Positions 1 through 6,480 are shown, numbered from the stretch's first letter. The stretch is 10,651 nucleotides of DNA from Minisyncoccota bacterium (GCA_938044295.1 CALIRC010000103.1:1-10651), one strand, 5' to 3'. Numbers and translations: made by a program. Notes: a model not told the origin generated them from the letters alone.

Positions 1-68
1 CTGGTCTCGATGCCAATGGAGATATCATAGGACCACAAGACAATCTCACACAAGAAGATATTCTCTAA
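1..68 (+). CDS. C-terminal end of an upstream gene (partial)
   Basis: The frame starting at position 3 is open from the window edge to a TAA at 66-68 and gives 21 residues ending in NLTQEDIL. A strong intrinsic terminator begins two bases after the stop, which is what the end of a real gene should look like. The fragment is acidic and polar (LDANGDIIG then PQDN). It is too short to assign to a family, so no function is proposed. Confidence 0.55.
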   Translation, partial: GLDANGDIIGPQDNLTQEDIL

Positions 69-70
69 GA

Positions 71-98
71 AAAAAATCTCCCTCGGGAGATTTTTTTT
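71..98 (+). terminator. Intrinsic terminator of the upstream gene
   Basis: A near-perfect hairpin pairs AAAAAATCTCC with GGAGATTTTTT around a CUCG-type tight loop and is followed by eight T residues. It starts two bases after the TAA at 66-68. The A-tract before the stem makes it potentially bidirectional. Confidence 0.9.
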
Positions 99-155
99 AT
101 ACACCTTCCCCATTGTGTAGAGGAAACTAATCTTATACAAAACAATGTGGATAAT

Positions 156-308
156 ATGGCGATAAATCAAAGTATAGATGCTAAAAAAGAGAAAGAAAAC
201 TTCTTTAATTTTTTACAGAAAATATTAAAAATAAAAAATGAATGTACGATTACAAAAAAACACTCTAAAAACCCTTTACTAGAAACAAAATATGAGAGTT
301 CACATTGA
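156..308 (+). CDS. Small lysine-rich ORF, 50 aa, function unknown
   Basis: An ATG at 156 opens a 50-codon frame ending at TGA 306-308. The product begins MAINQSIDAKKEKENFF and is rich in Lys, Asn and Glu with one Cys. No family is recognised. Only a weak GGA lies before the ATG. A possible promoter, TTGTGT (112-117) with TATACA 16 bases later (134-139), would give a leader of about ten bases. The stop codon overlaps the -35 box of the next promoter. Composition is compatible with coding, but in AT-rich DNA an ORF of this size also arises by chance. Confidence 0.3.
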   Translation: MAINQSIDAKKEKENFFNFLQKILKIKNECTITKKHSKNPLLETKYESSH

Positions 309-333
309 CCAAGGCATTTTTTTCTGCTATAAT
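305..333 (+). promoter_or_regulatory. Strong sigma70-type promoter for a small RNA
   Basis: TTGACC (305-310) and a perfect TATAAT (328-333) are separated by exactly 17 bases, and the -10 box carries the extended TGC motif (325-327). Transcription should start near 340. This is the best promoter match in the window, and it does not lead into a protein gene. Confidence 0.85.
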
Positions 334-339
334 GGGTTT

Positions 340-504
340 ATAAGGTTAAGAGCAAAGCACATTTACAACTAGCACTTCGGAGAAAGAAGCTTCCAATCAT
401 AATTACCCCCTATTTATGATTGGAGACTTCTTTCTCCTAATGATAATGGGGGAATCGCAAAACTATTTTAATAGAAAGCATTTCTCCATCCGTGGAGTTT
501 TTTT
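340..504 (+). ncRNA. Candidate small RNA with a long hairpin and C-rich loop
   Basis: The unit runs from the predicted start of the strong promoter to an intrinsic terminator, about 165 nt. Its core is a 24-bp hairpin: arm 379-402 pairs with 414-437 with only two mismatches, around an 11-base loop that holds CCCCC (406-410). GGGGG at 448-452 could pair with that loop as a pseudoknot. No convincing ORF lies inside, and no protein gene follows for nearly 600 bases, so a free RNA is more likely than a leader. I do not recognise the family: it lacks the marks of tmRNA, SRP RNA, RNase P or a T-box. C-rich loops occur in Gram-positive regulatory RNAs that target Shine-Dalgarno sequences, but such a role here is inference only. 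Confidence 0.6.
484..504 (+). terminator. Intrinsic terminator of the small RNA
   Basis: CTCCA (484-488) pairs with TGGAG (493-497) around TCCG, followed by seven T residues (498-504). The stem is only 5 bp, but the U-tract is uninterrupted. Confidence 0.75.
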
Positions 505-549
505 GTATCTACAAAAAAAAGATCTAAACTTCACACATAAAACAAAAAC

Positions 550-624
550 AAAAAACGGAACTTTACCAGTTTGGAAAAATTCTATTACAACTGTAGTAGA
601 ACTAAATCCAAACTGGTAGATTCC
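550..624 (-). terminator. Long hairpin, probable minus-strand terminator
   Basis: A 12-bp perfect inverted repeat, TACCAGTTTGGA (564-575) with its complement at 607-618, is extended outward by GGAA (557-560) with TTCC (621-624). It encloses a second stem, 580-588 with 593-601, one G-U pair and an AACT loop. On the minus strand the structure runs directly into T tracts (complement of A 550-555 and 544-548), the form of an intrinsic terminator. No convincing minus-strand gene upstream explains it, so it may end an antisense RNA or be a remnant element. Confidence 0.55.
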
Positions 625-689
625 TTGAGCAAACAATGTTTGCAAAAAGACAAAAACAAAAATAAAAATGTCTACTAGTTCATTAAATA

Positions 690-960
690 CATAGGGCATA
701 GCCTATCATAGGGAGGAAGAAGTATTCACATAGATCGTGAAGAAATGGTTGAACAAAGTACAAGCGTTTGCTGAACATCGTTTCAACAAAAGTAATTATT
801 ATTTTTTCACCCGGAAATAATACCATTACTCAACACTTGTTCGCTCAACCGAACAACATCGGCGCTCCAGCCATATTAAAATTATTTGGGCCTCGGAGCC
901 CGGTGTCACCTATCTCTTGGGGAAACCCATCATAGACAGCATTCACCGGAAGATACGTGA
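690..960 (+). ncRNA. GC-elevated, hairpin-rich block, candidate structured RNA
   Basis: GC rises to 53% at 841-900 and 50% at 901-960, clearly above the AT-rich flanks. Several stems can be drawn: TTGTTCG (837-843) with CGAACAA (850-856), GGGC (888-891) with GCCC (898-901), CCGGTG (900-905) with CACCGG (944-949), and GGG-GAAA-CCC (919-928). The last is a GNRA-type tetraloop nested inside CTAT/ATAG. A perfect terminator follows at once. Short open stretches exist on both strands in register with each other, but none has a credible start and each is broken by stops. Family, strand and exact ends are uncertain. It is not recognisable as RNase P, tmRNA or SRP RNA. Confidence 0.4.
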
Positions 961-991
961 AAAAAATCACCCTTATGAGGGTGATTTTTTG
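961..991 (+). terminator. Perfect intrinsic terminator, bidirectional in form
   Basis: Thirteen uninterrupted base pairs, 961-973 with 978-990, close a TATG loop. The stem ends in six T residues and starts with six A residues, so it can stop transcription from either side. It closes the structured block on its left and is about 100 bases upstream of yraN. Confidence 0.9.
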
Positions 992-1072
992 TATGGAAAA
1001 GGAGGTGAAAATAGAGAGAAATGCACAAAGCTTGAATAATAATATTAGATAAGTGCAACGCAAGCAATCGTT

Positions 1073-1081
1073 TGCTATAAT
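1073..1081 (+). promoter_or_regulatory. Extended -10 promoter of yraN-ispG
   Basis: TGC followed by a perfect TATAAT (1076-1081). The -35 position is weak (GTGCAA at 1053-1058, 17-base spacer). Counting seven bases from the last T puts +1 at 1088, exactly on the A of the yraN ATG, so the mRNA would be leaderless. An AGCAA-tcgt-TTGCT inverted repeat overlaps the -10 region and could be an operator; that is speculative. Confidence 0.65.
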
Positions 1082-1087
1082 AAATGC

Positions 1088-1504
1088 ATGTTTCTGAAGC
1101 GCTACAAACATACCAGAAAAACATCCAACCAAGGAGGCACCGGTGGTGCAGGGGAGGATATTGCAGCAAACCATATCAAAAAATGTGGATATAAAGTCAT
1201 TGAGCGTAATTGGTACAATGAAAAAGGTAAGAGAATAGGCGAAATTGACATTATTGCAAGAAAAGGAAATAAAATAGTTTTTATAGAAGTAAAGACGCGC
1301 TCAATGAAGAGATCAGACACAGATCCCATACTACCAGAAGAAGCAATTACAAAAAGTAAGTTGCACAAACTCAACAAAATCGCACACGCCTACATAAGGG
1401 AGAAAGAATATGATGACATCCCATGGCAAATCGATGCAATCACAGTGTTGCTAAAACCTGAAGAAAAGCCTACAATTAAACATCTCGAAAGTATTTATCT
1501 CTAA
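1088..1504 (+). CDS. yraN: YraN-family (UPF0102) nuclease-fold protein
   Basis: The 138-aa product has the usual family layout. A Gly-rich GGTGGAGEDIAANHI segment (residues 16-30) stands where the family has its KGxxGE-A motif, followed by the restriction-endonuclease-like core GEIDIIARKGNKIVFIEVKTR, with the GEID aspartate and EVK positions of a PD-(D/E)XK site. The family is widespread and linked to DNA processing, but its substrate is not settled. The ATG is taken at 1088 because it matches the promoter's +1 and no in-frame start lies closer to the conserved core. There is no Shine-Dalgarno. The first 15 residues are basic and less conserved. ispG follows after 13 bases, so the two are probably cotranscribed. 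Confidence 0.88.
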   Translation: MFLKRYKHTRKTSNQGGTGGAGEDIAANHIKKCGYKVIERNWYNEKGKRIGEIDIIARKGNKIVFIEVKTRSMKRSDTDPILPEEAITKSKLHKLNKIAHAYIREKEYDDIPWQIDAITVLLKPEEKPTIKHLESIYL

Positions 1505-1517
1505 TTAAAGAAGAAAT

Positions 1518-2726
1518 ATGACAGCAAAAGAATCACTAAAAGCACTCAAGCCAGTTCGAAAATCACGTGTAGTGATGGTTGGTGGTGTGGGGATTGGTGG
1601 AGATGAACCTATTAGAGCGCAAACCATGCTCAATACTGACACAATGGATGTTGATGCATGTGTCAAACAGACATTAGCATGTGTTGCAGCAGGCTCTGAA
1701 CTCGTGCGCATAACAGCACCCACACCAAAACATGCTAAAGTCATCGGCGAGATCAAAAAAGTACTACGTGAAAAACACGATTGTGATGTGCCATTAATTG
1801 CAGATATTCATTTTGTGCCAGATGCAGCTTATGAGGCACTAAAATGGGCAGACAAAGTCCGTCTAAATCCAGGAAATCTTCTTGACAAAAAACTACTCAA
1901 AGAAACAGTACTAACTGATGAAGAATACGCAGCAGAGCTCGTCCGTGTAGAAAAAGGGCTAGAGCGATTTATAACAGCTGTAAAAGAAGCAAAGAAGCCC
2001 ATCCGCATCGGTGCAAACCATGGCTCACTATCTGATCGTGTCCTAGCAAAGTATGGTGACACTGCCGAAGGTATGGTAGAGAGTGCAATGGAATATTTGC
2101 GGATTTTTGCAAAAAACGACTTTCATGAAATCATTGTCGCTATGAAAGCTGCAGATCCTATTATGATGATCGAAGCAAATAGATTGCTCGTAAAGAGAAT
2201 GGATCAAGAAAATATGGATTATCCAATTCACCTCGGTGTGACAGAAGCTGGTAATGCCGAAGAGGGTCGTGCCAAATCCACAATCGGTATCGGGACACTT
2301 CTTTTAGAGGGTATCGGAAACACAGTGCGCGTCTCACTCACGGAAGCACCTGAAAAAGAATTACCAGTTGTCTATGCTATCCTCCAAGCAACACGCAGAC
2401 GAATCACAAAGACAGAATTTGTCTCGTGTCCGTCGTGTGGGCGAACACTCTTTGATCTTGAGTCCGTGACAAATAAAATTAAAAAGCGTATTGGGCATCT
2501 CAAGGGCGTGCGGATTGCAATTATGGGATGTATTGTAAATGGACTTGGTGAAATGGCAGATGCAGATTTTGGCTATGTAGGTGGCAAGCCAAATGCAATT
2601 AATCTGTACTGGAAAAAAGAACTAATAAAAAGAGATGTTCCAGAAGCTGAAGCAATCGAAGAGTTAGTAAATCTCATAAAAAGTAAGGATATGTGGATCG
2701 AAGAAAATGACAAGACAATCACATAG
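1518..2726 (+). CDS. ispG: 4-hydroxy-3-methylbut-2-enyl diphosphate synthase IspG
   Basis: IspG is the [4Fe-4S] enzyme of the MEP isoprenoid pathway. It reductively opens 2-C-methyl-erythritol 2,4-cyclodiphosphate to HMBPP in the cytoplasm. The 402-aa product has an N-terminal TIM-barrel part (RAQTMLNTDT near 33-42, PLIADIHFVP near 92-101, RIGANHGSLSDR near 163-174) and the C-terminal cluster domain. C304 and C307 (CPSCGRT), C338 and E345 (MGCIVNGLGEM) are the expected four cluster ligands. Length is that of the bacterial short form. The start at 1518 follows a weak AAGAAG. It lies 13 bases after yraN. No other MEP gene is visible in the window. Confidence 0.97.
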   Translation: MTAKESLKALKPVRKSRVVMVGGVGIGGDEPIRAQTMLNTDTMDVDACVKQTLACVAAGSELVRITAPTPKHAKVIGEIKKVLREKHDCDVPLIADIHFVPDAAYEALKWADKVRLNPGNLLDKKLLKETVLTDEEYAAELVRVEKGLERFITAVKEAKKPIRIGANHGSLSDRVLAKYGDTAEGMVESAMEYLRIFAKNDFHEIIVAMKAADPIMMIEANRLLVKRMDQENMDYPIHLGVTEAGNAEEGRAKSTIGIGTLLLEGIGNTVRVSLTEAPEKELPVVYAILQATRRRITKTEFVSCPSCGRTLFDLESVTNKIKKRIGHLKGVRIAIMGCIVNGLGEMADADFGYVGGKPNAINLYWKKELIKRDVPEAEAIEELVNLIKSKDMWIEENDKTIT

Positions 2727-2740
2727 GCATCTTAAAGACA

Positions 2741-2861
2741 AGGACCTCCTCACTTTAGTGAAATGTAAGGCACAAAAACTACTTTTTCTCTAAGGCGTAC
2801 AGACGTACGTCGTCAAAAAAGGTGTTTTATAACGAAGTTGTGTGCAAAGTGAGGAAGTCCT
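2741..2861. repeat. Large imperfect inverted repeat between ispG and the dksA-like gene
   Basis: AGGACCTCCTCACTTT (2741-2756) pairs with 2846-2861 over 16 positions with one mismatch. Inside, GCACA (2770-2774) pairs with TGTGC (2841-2845), then a C-T5 / A5-G stretch can pair, and a GACGTACGTC palindrome sits near the tip. The whole 121-base element can fold into one long hairpin. No U-tract follows on either strand, so it is not a standard terminator. A small RNA, an mRNA-processing site or a MITE-like remnant are all possible. Confidence 0.6.
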
Positions 2862-2889
2862 AAGATATATAAGAAACTAAGATAACATT

Positions 2890-3237
2890 ATGCCACTAAG
2901 CACAAAAGAGCAGGAGAAATTAAAGGATGCACTTATAAACAAAAAAAGTGAAATCGAAAGTGAGCTAGTAAAATTTGCTACAAAAGATGAAAATGGAGCA
3001 TTTAAGGCAGATTTTCCAGAAGACCTCGGCACAGAGCAAAGCGAAAATGCAAACGAAGTTGAGGAGTATACAAATCGCCTCGCACTGGAGAAGACCTTGG
3101 AGACAGAGCTCAAAGACATAGATGATGCATTGGCAAAAATGGAGGATGGAACCTACGGTAAGGATGAAAAAACAGGCAAAGATATAAAAGAAGAAAGACT
3201 AAAAGCCTATCCAGCTGCACGCACAAATATCGAGTAA
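2890..3237 (+). CDS. DksA/TraR-like protein lacking the zinc-finger cysteines
   Basis: The 115-aa product has the DksA/TraR layout: an N-terminal helix, an acidic turn (EDLGTEQSENANEVEEY near 43-59), a second long helix (LALEKTLETELKDIDDALAKMEDGTYG), and the C-terminal finger region. In DksA the finger reads roughly GxYGxCxxCGxxI...RLxAxPxAxxCxxC. Here the positions are GTYGKDEKTGKDI...RLKAYPAARTNIE, so all four cysteines are absent and the chain stops where the last would be. Family members bind RNA polymerase through the secondary channel; whether this one does is unknown. A TAAGAT box at 2878-2883 would again put +1 on the ATG. There is no Shine-Dalgarno. lspA follows after seven bases. 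Confidence 0.82.
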   Translation: MPLSTKEQEKLKDALINKKSEIESELVKFATKDENGAFKADFPEDLGTEQSENANEVEEYTNRLALEKTLETELKDIDDALAKMEDGTYGKDEKTGKDIKEERLKAYPAARTNIE

Positions 3238-3244
3238 TAAAAAA

Positions 3245-3706
3245 ATGGAAAAAGAATCCAAGAATCAGTGGAGGAAAGAGGCTGTAATATGCGGTCTCTT
3301 TGTCTTTGTGTTGGTCGCAATAAATTTTTTCATAGCTAGAAGCACCTTCTCGCAGCACTGCAATCACGGCATAGCCTTTGGAATCGACTTGCCACAGTCA
3401 GTATTTATCTGCCTGTGGCTGGCAACTATGATTTTTGTGGTATGCTTACTAGTCGAGTCGAAAAAGGAATTGAGTAGCAAAAAAAAGGTAGGACGAATGA
3501 CACTCGGCCTCTACATGATCCTTGTGGGGAGTATAGCAAACATGGCAGATAGGATAATCCATGGGTGTGTGATTGATTATATTAGAATCGTTCCATGGAA
3601 TACCTTTAATCTCGCAGACACAAGTATTTTCTGCGGTGCAGTACTCGTACTATGGAGTATGCATAAGAAAAATAAGTACGAGATTGCAAAAAAGAACAGT
3701 CAGTAG
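3245..3706 (+). CDS. lspA: Lipoprotein signal peptidase LspA (signal peptidase II)
   Basis: This is an inner-membrane aspartyl protease that removes the signal peptide of prolipoproteins before the lipidated cysteine. The 153-aa product has about four membrane segments (near residues 14-31, 53-69, 85-102 and 128-143). It carries the family motifs in order: CNHGIAFGI (for N-x-GxAF), GSIANMADRIIHGCVIDYIRI-like block III (split here as GSIANMADRI and IDYIRI), and FNLADTSIFCG. The Asp residues of NMADR and FNLAD are the expected catalytic pair. The N-terminus is basic and slightly longer than typical. No Shine-Dalgarno is visible. The gene lies seven bases after the dksA-like gene, which suggests one transcript. 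A candidate substrate is the lipoprotein at 9547-10134. Confidence 0.93.
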   Translation: MEKESKNQWRKEAVICGLFVFVLVAINFFIARSTFSQHCNHGIAFGIDLPQSVFICLWLATMIFVVCLLVESKKELSSKKKVGRMTLGLYMILVGSIANMADRIIHGCVIDYIRIVPWNTFNLADTSIFCGAVLVLWSMHKKNKYEIAKKNSQ

Positions 3707-3771
3707 TGCAACAAAGACAAAAATAAAAACATTCTAACCTTTTGTGAATTGCAATAATCTAATACAAATCT

Positions 3772-5298
3772 ATGCCCTCCAAACTGTATTCAGCAGCGAC
3801 AGTGGGACTCTCAGGTGCCTCTGTAGAAGTGGAAGTGGATGTGCTAGCGAGCGGCCTACACAATTTCACGCTTGTTGGATTGCCAGACACAGCGGTGAAA
3901 GAATCACGTGATCGCGTCAGCAGTGCAGTAAAGAACAGTGGATTCAAACCACCACATCAATGCGGGCGCATTACAGTAAATCTCGCACCTGCTGATCTAC
4001 CAAAAGCAAGTCCAATCTACGATGTGCCCATTGCACTAGGATTGCTTGCCGTGACAGGGCAATTAACATTTACAGCAAAAGGAAAGCTTTTTGTGGGAGA
4101 ATTAGCACTTGATGGTATGGTACGACCAGTAAATGGCATCTTGCCAATTGCACTTTTTGCCAAAGAAAATGGCTACAGTGAAATCTACGTACCGCAAAAG
4201 AATGTACGCGAAGCAGCAGTCGTACAAGGTATCACAGTAATCGGCATAAAAAATCTTCTCTCATTAGCAAGTCATCTGTCAGGTCATGAATTGATCACAC
4301 CAGAGGAAACGATTGCACCAGAGGAGCTTTTTTCACACATCAAAACACGTCTGGACATGAAAAATGTCAAAGGACACGAGCAAGCAAAAAGAGCGCTAGA
4401 AATCGCAGCAGCAGGCGGGCACAACATCCTCTTCCACGGTCCACCAGGATCAGGGAAGACACTCCTAGCGAAAACATTTATCTCACTGCTGCCTAAACTC
4501 ACTATGGACGAAGCGCTAGAAGTCACAAAAATCTACTCCATAGCAGGACTCTTAGGAGAAAACAGACAGCTCATCGCCGAGCGACCATTTCGCGCACCAC
4601 ACAATTCCGCCAGTAGCGTATCTCTCATCGGCGGTGGAACCACGCCACGACCAGGAGAGATTTCACTAGCGCACAGAGGTGTACTTTTCCTCGATGAGTT
4701 TGCAGAATTTCCGAGAAACGTCATTGAAAATCTCCGCCAACCACTCGAAGATGGGATCGTCACCGTTGCACGCGCGAAAGGCTCGCTGACATTTCCTGCG
4801 CACTTCATCTTGATTGCTGCGATGAACCCATGCCCATGTGGCTTCCTCGGTGATGAAGAAAAAATGTGCACCTGTACTCCTGCACAAGTCGCTCGCTACG
4901 CACGGAAAGTCTCGGGTCCGATCCTCGATCGCATCGACATGCATGTTGAAGTACCCAGAGTACACATCAACAAACTAGAAGACGCCCAAGAGGGTGAGTC
5001 CAGTGAAAGTATCAGAAAAAGAGTGGAAATTGCCCGAAGAGCACAGACAAAAAGATTTGCGAAAAGAGAGACAACCACAAACGCAGAAATGAGTGGTGAT
5101 CAGATTAAAAATAATGCCCCACTAAACAGTGAAAGCAAAGAACTACTACGTGCCGCAGCGCAGAAACTCAATTTTTCAGCGCGCGCCTACCATCGCATCA
5201 TCAAATTAGCACGGACAATAGCAGATTTAGCTGAGGAGGATCACATCCAAAAATCCCATATAGCTGAAGCAATTCAATATAGAACAAAGGGGGAGTAA
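3772..5298 (+). CDS. comM: ComM/YifB-family AAA+ ATPase (Mg-chelatase-like)
   Basis: The 508-aa protein is full length for the family. An N-terminal ChlI-type S5-like fold covers about residues 1-165 (FTLVGLPDTAVKESRDRV, then ITVNLAPADLPKASPIYDVPIALG). The AAA+ core follows, with Walker A GPPGSGKT (223-230), Walker B VLFLDEF (304-310), sensor-1 MNPCPCG (351-357), and a cysteine cluster C354, C356, C366, C368. The LDRID segment (385-389) probably carries the arginine finger. A Mg-chelatase C-terminal domain (ARAYHRIIKLARTIADL, 470-486) ends the chain. ComM homologues are hexameric helicases that promote branch migration during natural transformation. No Shine-Dalgarno is seen at the ATG. GC is higher here than in the downstream regulator gene. 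Confidence 0.93.
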   Translation: MPSKLYSAATVGLSGASVEVEVDVLASGLHNFTLVGLPDTAVKESRDRVSSAVKNSGFKPPHQCGRITVNLAPADLPKASPIYDVPIALGLLAVTGQLTFTAKGKLFVGELALDGMVRPVNGILPIALFAKENGYSEIYVPQKNVREAAVVQGITVIGIKNLLSLASHLSGHELITPEETIAPEELFSHIKTRLDMKNVKGHEQAKRALEIAAAGGHNILFHGPPGSGKTLLAKTFISLLPKLTMDEALEVTKIYSIAGLLGENRQLIAERPFRAPHNSASSVSLIGGGTTPRPGEISLAHRGVLFLDEFAEFPRNVIENLRQPLEDGIVTVARAKGSLTFPAHFILIAAMNPCPCGFLGDEEKMCTCTPAQVARYARKVSGPILDRIDMHVEVPRVHINKLEDAQEGESSESIRKRVEIARRAQTKRFAKRETTTNAEMSGDQIKNNAPLNSESKELLRAAAQKLNFSARAYHRIIKLARTIADLAEEDHIQKSHIAEAIQYRTKGE

Positions 5299-5310
5299 TA
5301 AAAAAGACGG

Positions 5311-5384
5311 TTTACAGAGAATGGATATCTGTTTACATATACAAAAAAATTCTTTACATATAGATTGACATATGATAACATATG
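5311..5384 (+). repeat. Phased TTTACA(TAT) repeats in a promoter region, probable operator
   Basis: TTTACA occurs at 5311, 5332 and 5353, exactly 21 bases apart. TTGACATAT (5365) and TAACATATG (5376) continue the series at 12 and 11 bases. These spacings correspond to about two and one helical turns, so the sites face the same side of DNA. The core is T-T/A-ACATAT. The array overlaps the likely promoter of the regulator (TTTACA 5353-5358, 17 bases, TAACAT 5376-5381). Autoregulation by the adjacent HTH protein is the simplest explanation but is inferred. Confidence 0.55.
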
Positions 5385-6416
5385 CACATGAAAAAAGTAT
5401 ACAACAAAACTGAAATTCAAGAATTTATACAAAAAAATGTAAAAAATCACAGAACTGACATTGCGATCGTGATGTCAAGGCATTTTGGGTTTTCTCGTCA
5501 AACAGCTACCAAGTACCTCGTAAAAGAGGTTGAGCGAGGTACAATTATCCGAACAGGAAAAAATCGATGGATTAAATATTTTCCGACAGATGGAGATTAT
5601 GTTTCCATCGTGAATAAAAATTCAGAAACACTCTCAGAAGATCGGGTTTGGAAAAAAAATATCAAGCCTTTATTGCAATTGCGACTGCCTGAAAATATAT
5701 ACAGCATAGTAAGCTATGGGTTTTCAGAGATTTACAATAATGCAATCGAACATTCAATTTCAAGTAGAATATTTACTGATGTGGAAATCAAGGATCAGAT
5801 AATAACAATCCGTATAATTGACAATGGCATTGGAATTTTCCAAAAAATTCAGAAAGCACTTGATCTTACAACCACAAGAGAATCAGTCCTCCATTTATCA
5901 AAAGGAAAATTTACGACAGATCCTGTAAAACACTCTGGTCAAGGAATATTTTTTACATCACGGATGTTTGATGCTTTCTATATATTCTCTGATGGAGATG
6001 TCTATGCTTTTCAAGAAGAAGGATGGTTGCTCTCGGAGGAAAAGAAGGAAAAATTTGGAGAAGGAACGATGATAGTAATGAGGCTAAGCATCAGTTCGAC
6101 AAGGACTGCAAAAGAAGTATTTGATCAATACTCAAGTATAGATGAAGGATTTTACAAAACAAAAATTTCAGTGGCGCTCAGCGGTGATCCTGGTGATCCT
6201 CATGTTTCTCGCTCGCAAGCACGAAGGATGATGATAAGTGTAGATAAATTCAAAGAAGTAATATTAGATTTTAAAAATATAACATTTGTTGGACAGGCAT
6301 TTGTTGATGAAATTTTTCGTGTTTTTCAAAATGAAAATCCACAAGTAAAGATTATTGTAGTCAATGCATCAGATGACGTAAACCAAATGATTCAGAGAAC
6401 TCTCAATACAAAGTAA
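5382..6416 (+). CDS. Regulator: HTH + GHKL ATPase + C-terminal STAS-like (DUF4325) domain
   Basis: This 344-aa soluble protein has three parts. Residues 1-65 look like a winged helix-turn-helix (IVMSRHFGFSRQTATKYLV, then a basic wing). Residues 90-235 form a GHKL-type ATP-binding fold: N box EIYNNAIEH (116-124), G1 box DNGIGI (147-152), and G2 box HSGQGIFFTSRMFD (184-197). Residues 258-342 match the STAS-like DUF4325 fold (SRSQARRMM, VILDFKNITFVGQAFVDEIFRVF). No phospho-acceptor His box or receiver domain is visible. By analogy with SpoIIAB/SpoIIAA it may act as an ATP-dependent switch directly on DNA; no target is evident. The start could be ATG 5382 or, more likely from the promoter, ATG 5388. 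The gene stands alone, downstream of comM. Confidence 0.85.
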   Translation: MHMKKVYNKTEIQEFIQKNVKNHRTDIAIVMSRHFGFSRQTATKYLVKEVERGTIIRTGKNRWIKYFPTDGDYVSIVNKNSETLSEDRVWKKNIKPLLQLRLPENIYSIVSYGFSEIYNNAIEHSISSRIFTDVEIKDQIITIRIIDNGIGIFQKIQKALDLTTTRESVLHLSKGKFTTDPVKHSGQGIFFTSRMFDAFYIFSDGDVYAFQEEGWLLSEEKKEKFGEGTMIVMRLSISSTRTAKEVFDQYSSIDEGFYKTKISVALSGDPGDPHVSRSQARRMMISVDKFKEVILDFKNITFVGQAFVDEIFRVFQNENPQVKIIVVNASDDVNQMIQRTLNTK

Positions 6417-6480
6417 GCATTTTTCGACCAAACACTAAAAATTAATATCAAATATCAAAAATCAGTGAAAGAAGGATGCA

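Noticed and set aside
416..619. 67-codon plus-strand frame
   Set aside because: It covers the right arm of the small RNA hairpin, the terminator and the long palindrome, with no coding signature.
640..668. A-rich repeats (AAAACAAAAAC type), also near 3712-3730
   Set aside because: These are low-complexity A tracts that differ in length and order. They are not a defined repeat family and not CRISPR-like.
690..960. RNase P RNA, tmRNA or SRP RNA identity for the structured block
   Set aside because: The conserved cores (GAGGAAAGTCC/ACAGAA of RNase P, a tRNA-like end with an ALAA-type tag for tmRNA, the SRP GGAAGxAGCC apex) are absent.
845..1174. 109-codon minus-strand frame overlapping yraN's start
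   Set aside because: It runs through the perfect terminator at 961-990 and the yraN promoter and N-terminus, has no ribosome site, and encodes no recognisable domain. Its last part reads well only because it is in register with the structured block.
6183..6200. Tandem GGTGATCCT repeat inside the regulator gene
   Set aside because: Two in-frame copies encode GDPGDP in a linker before the STAS-like domain; this is ordinary short duplication.
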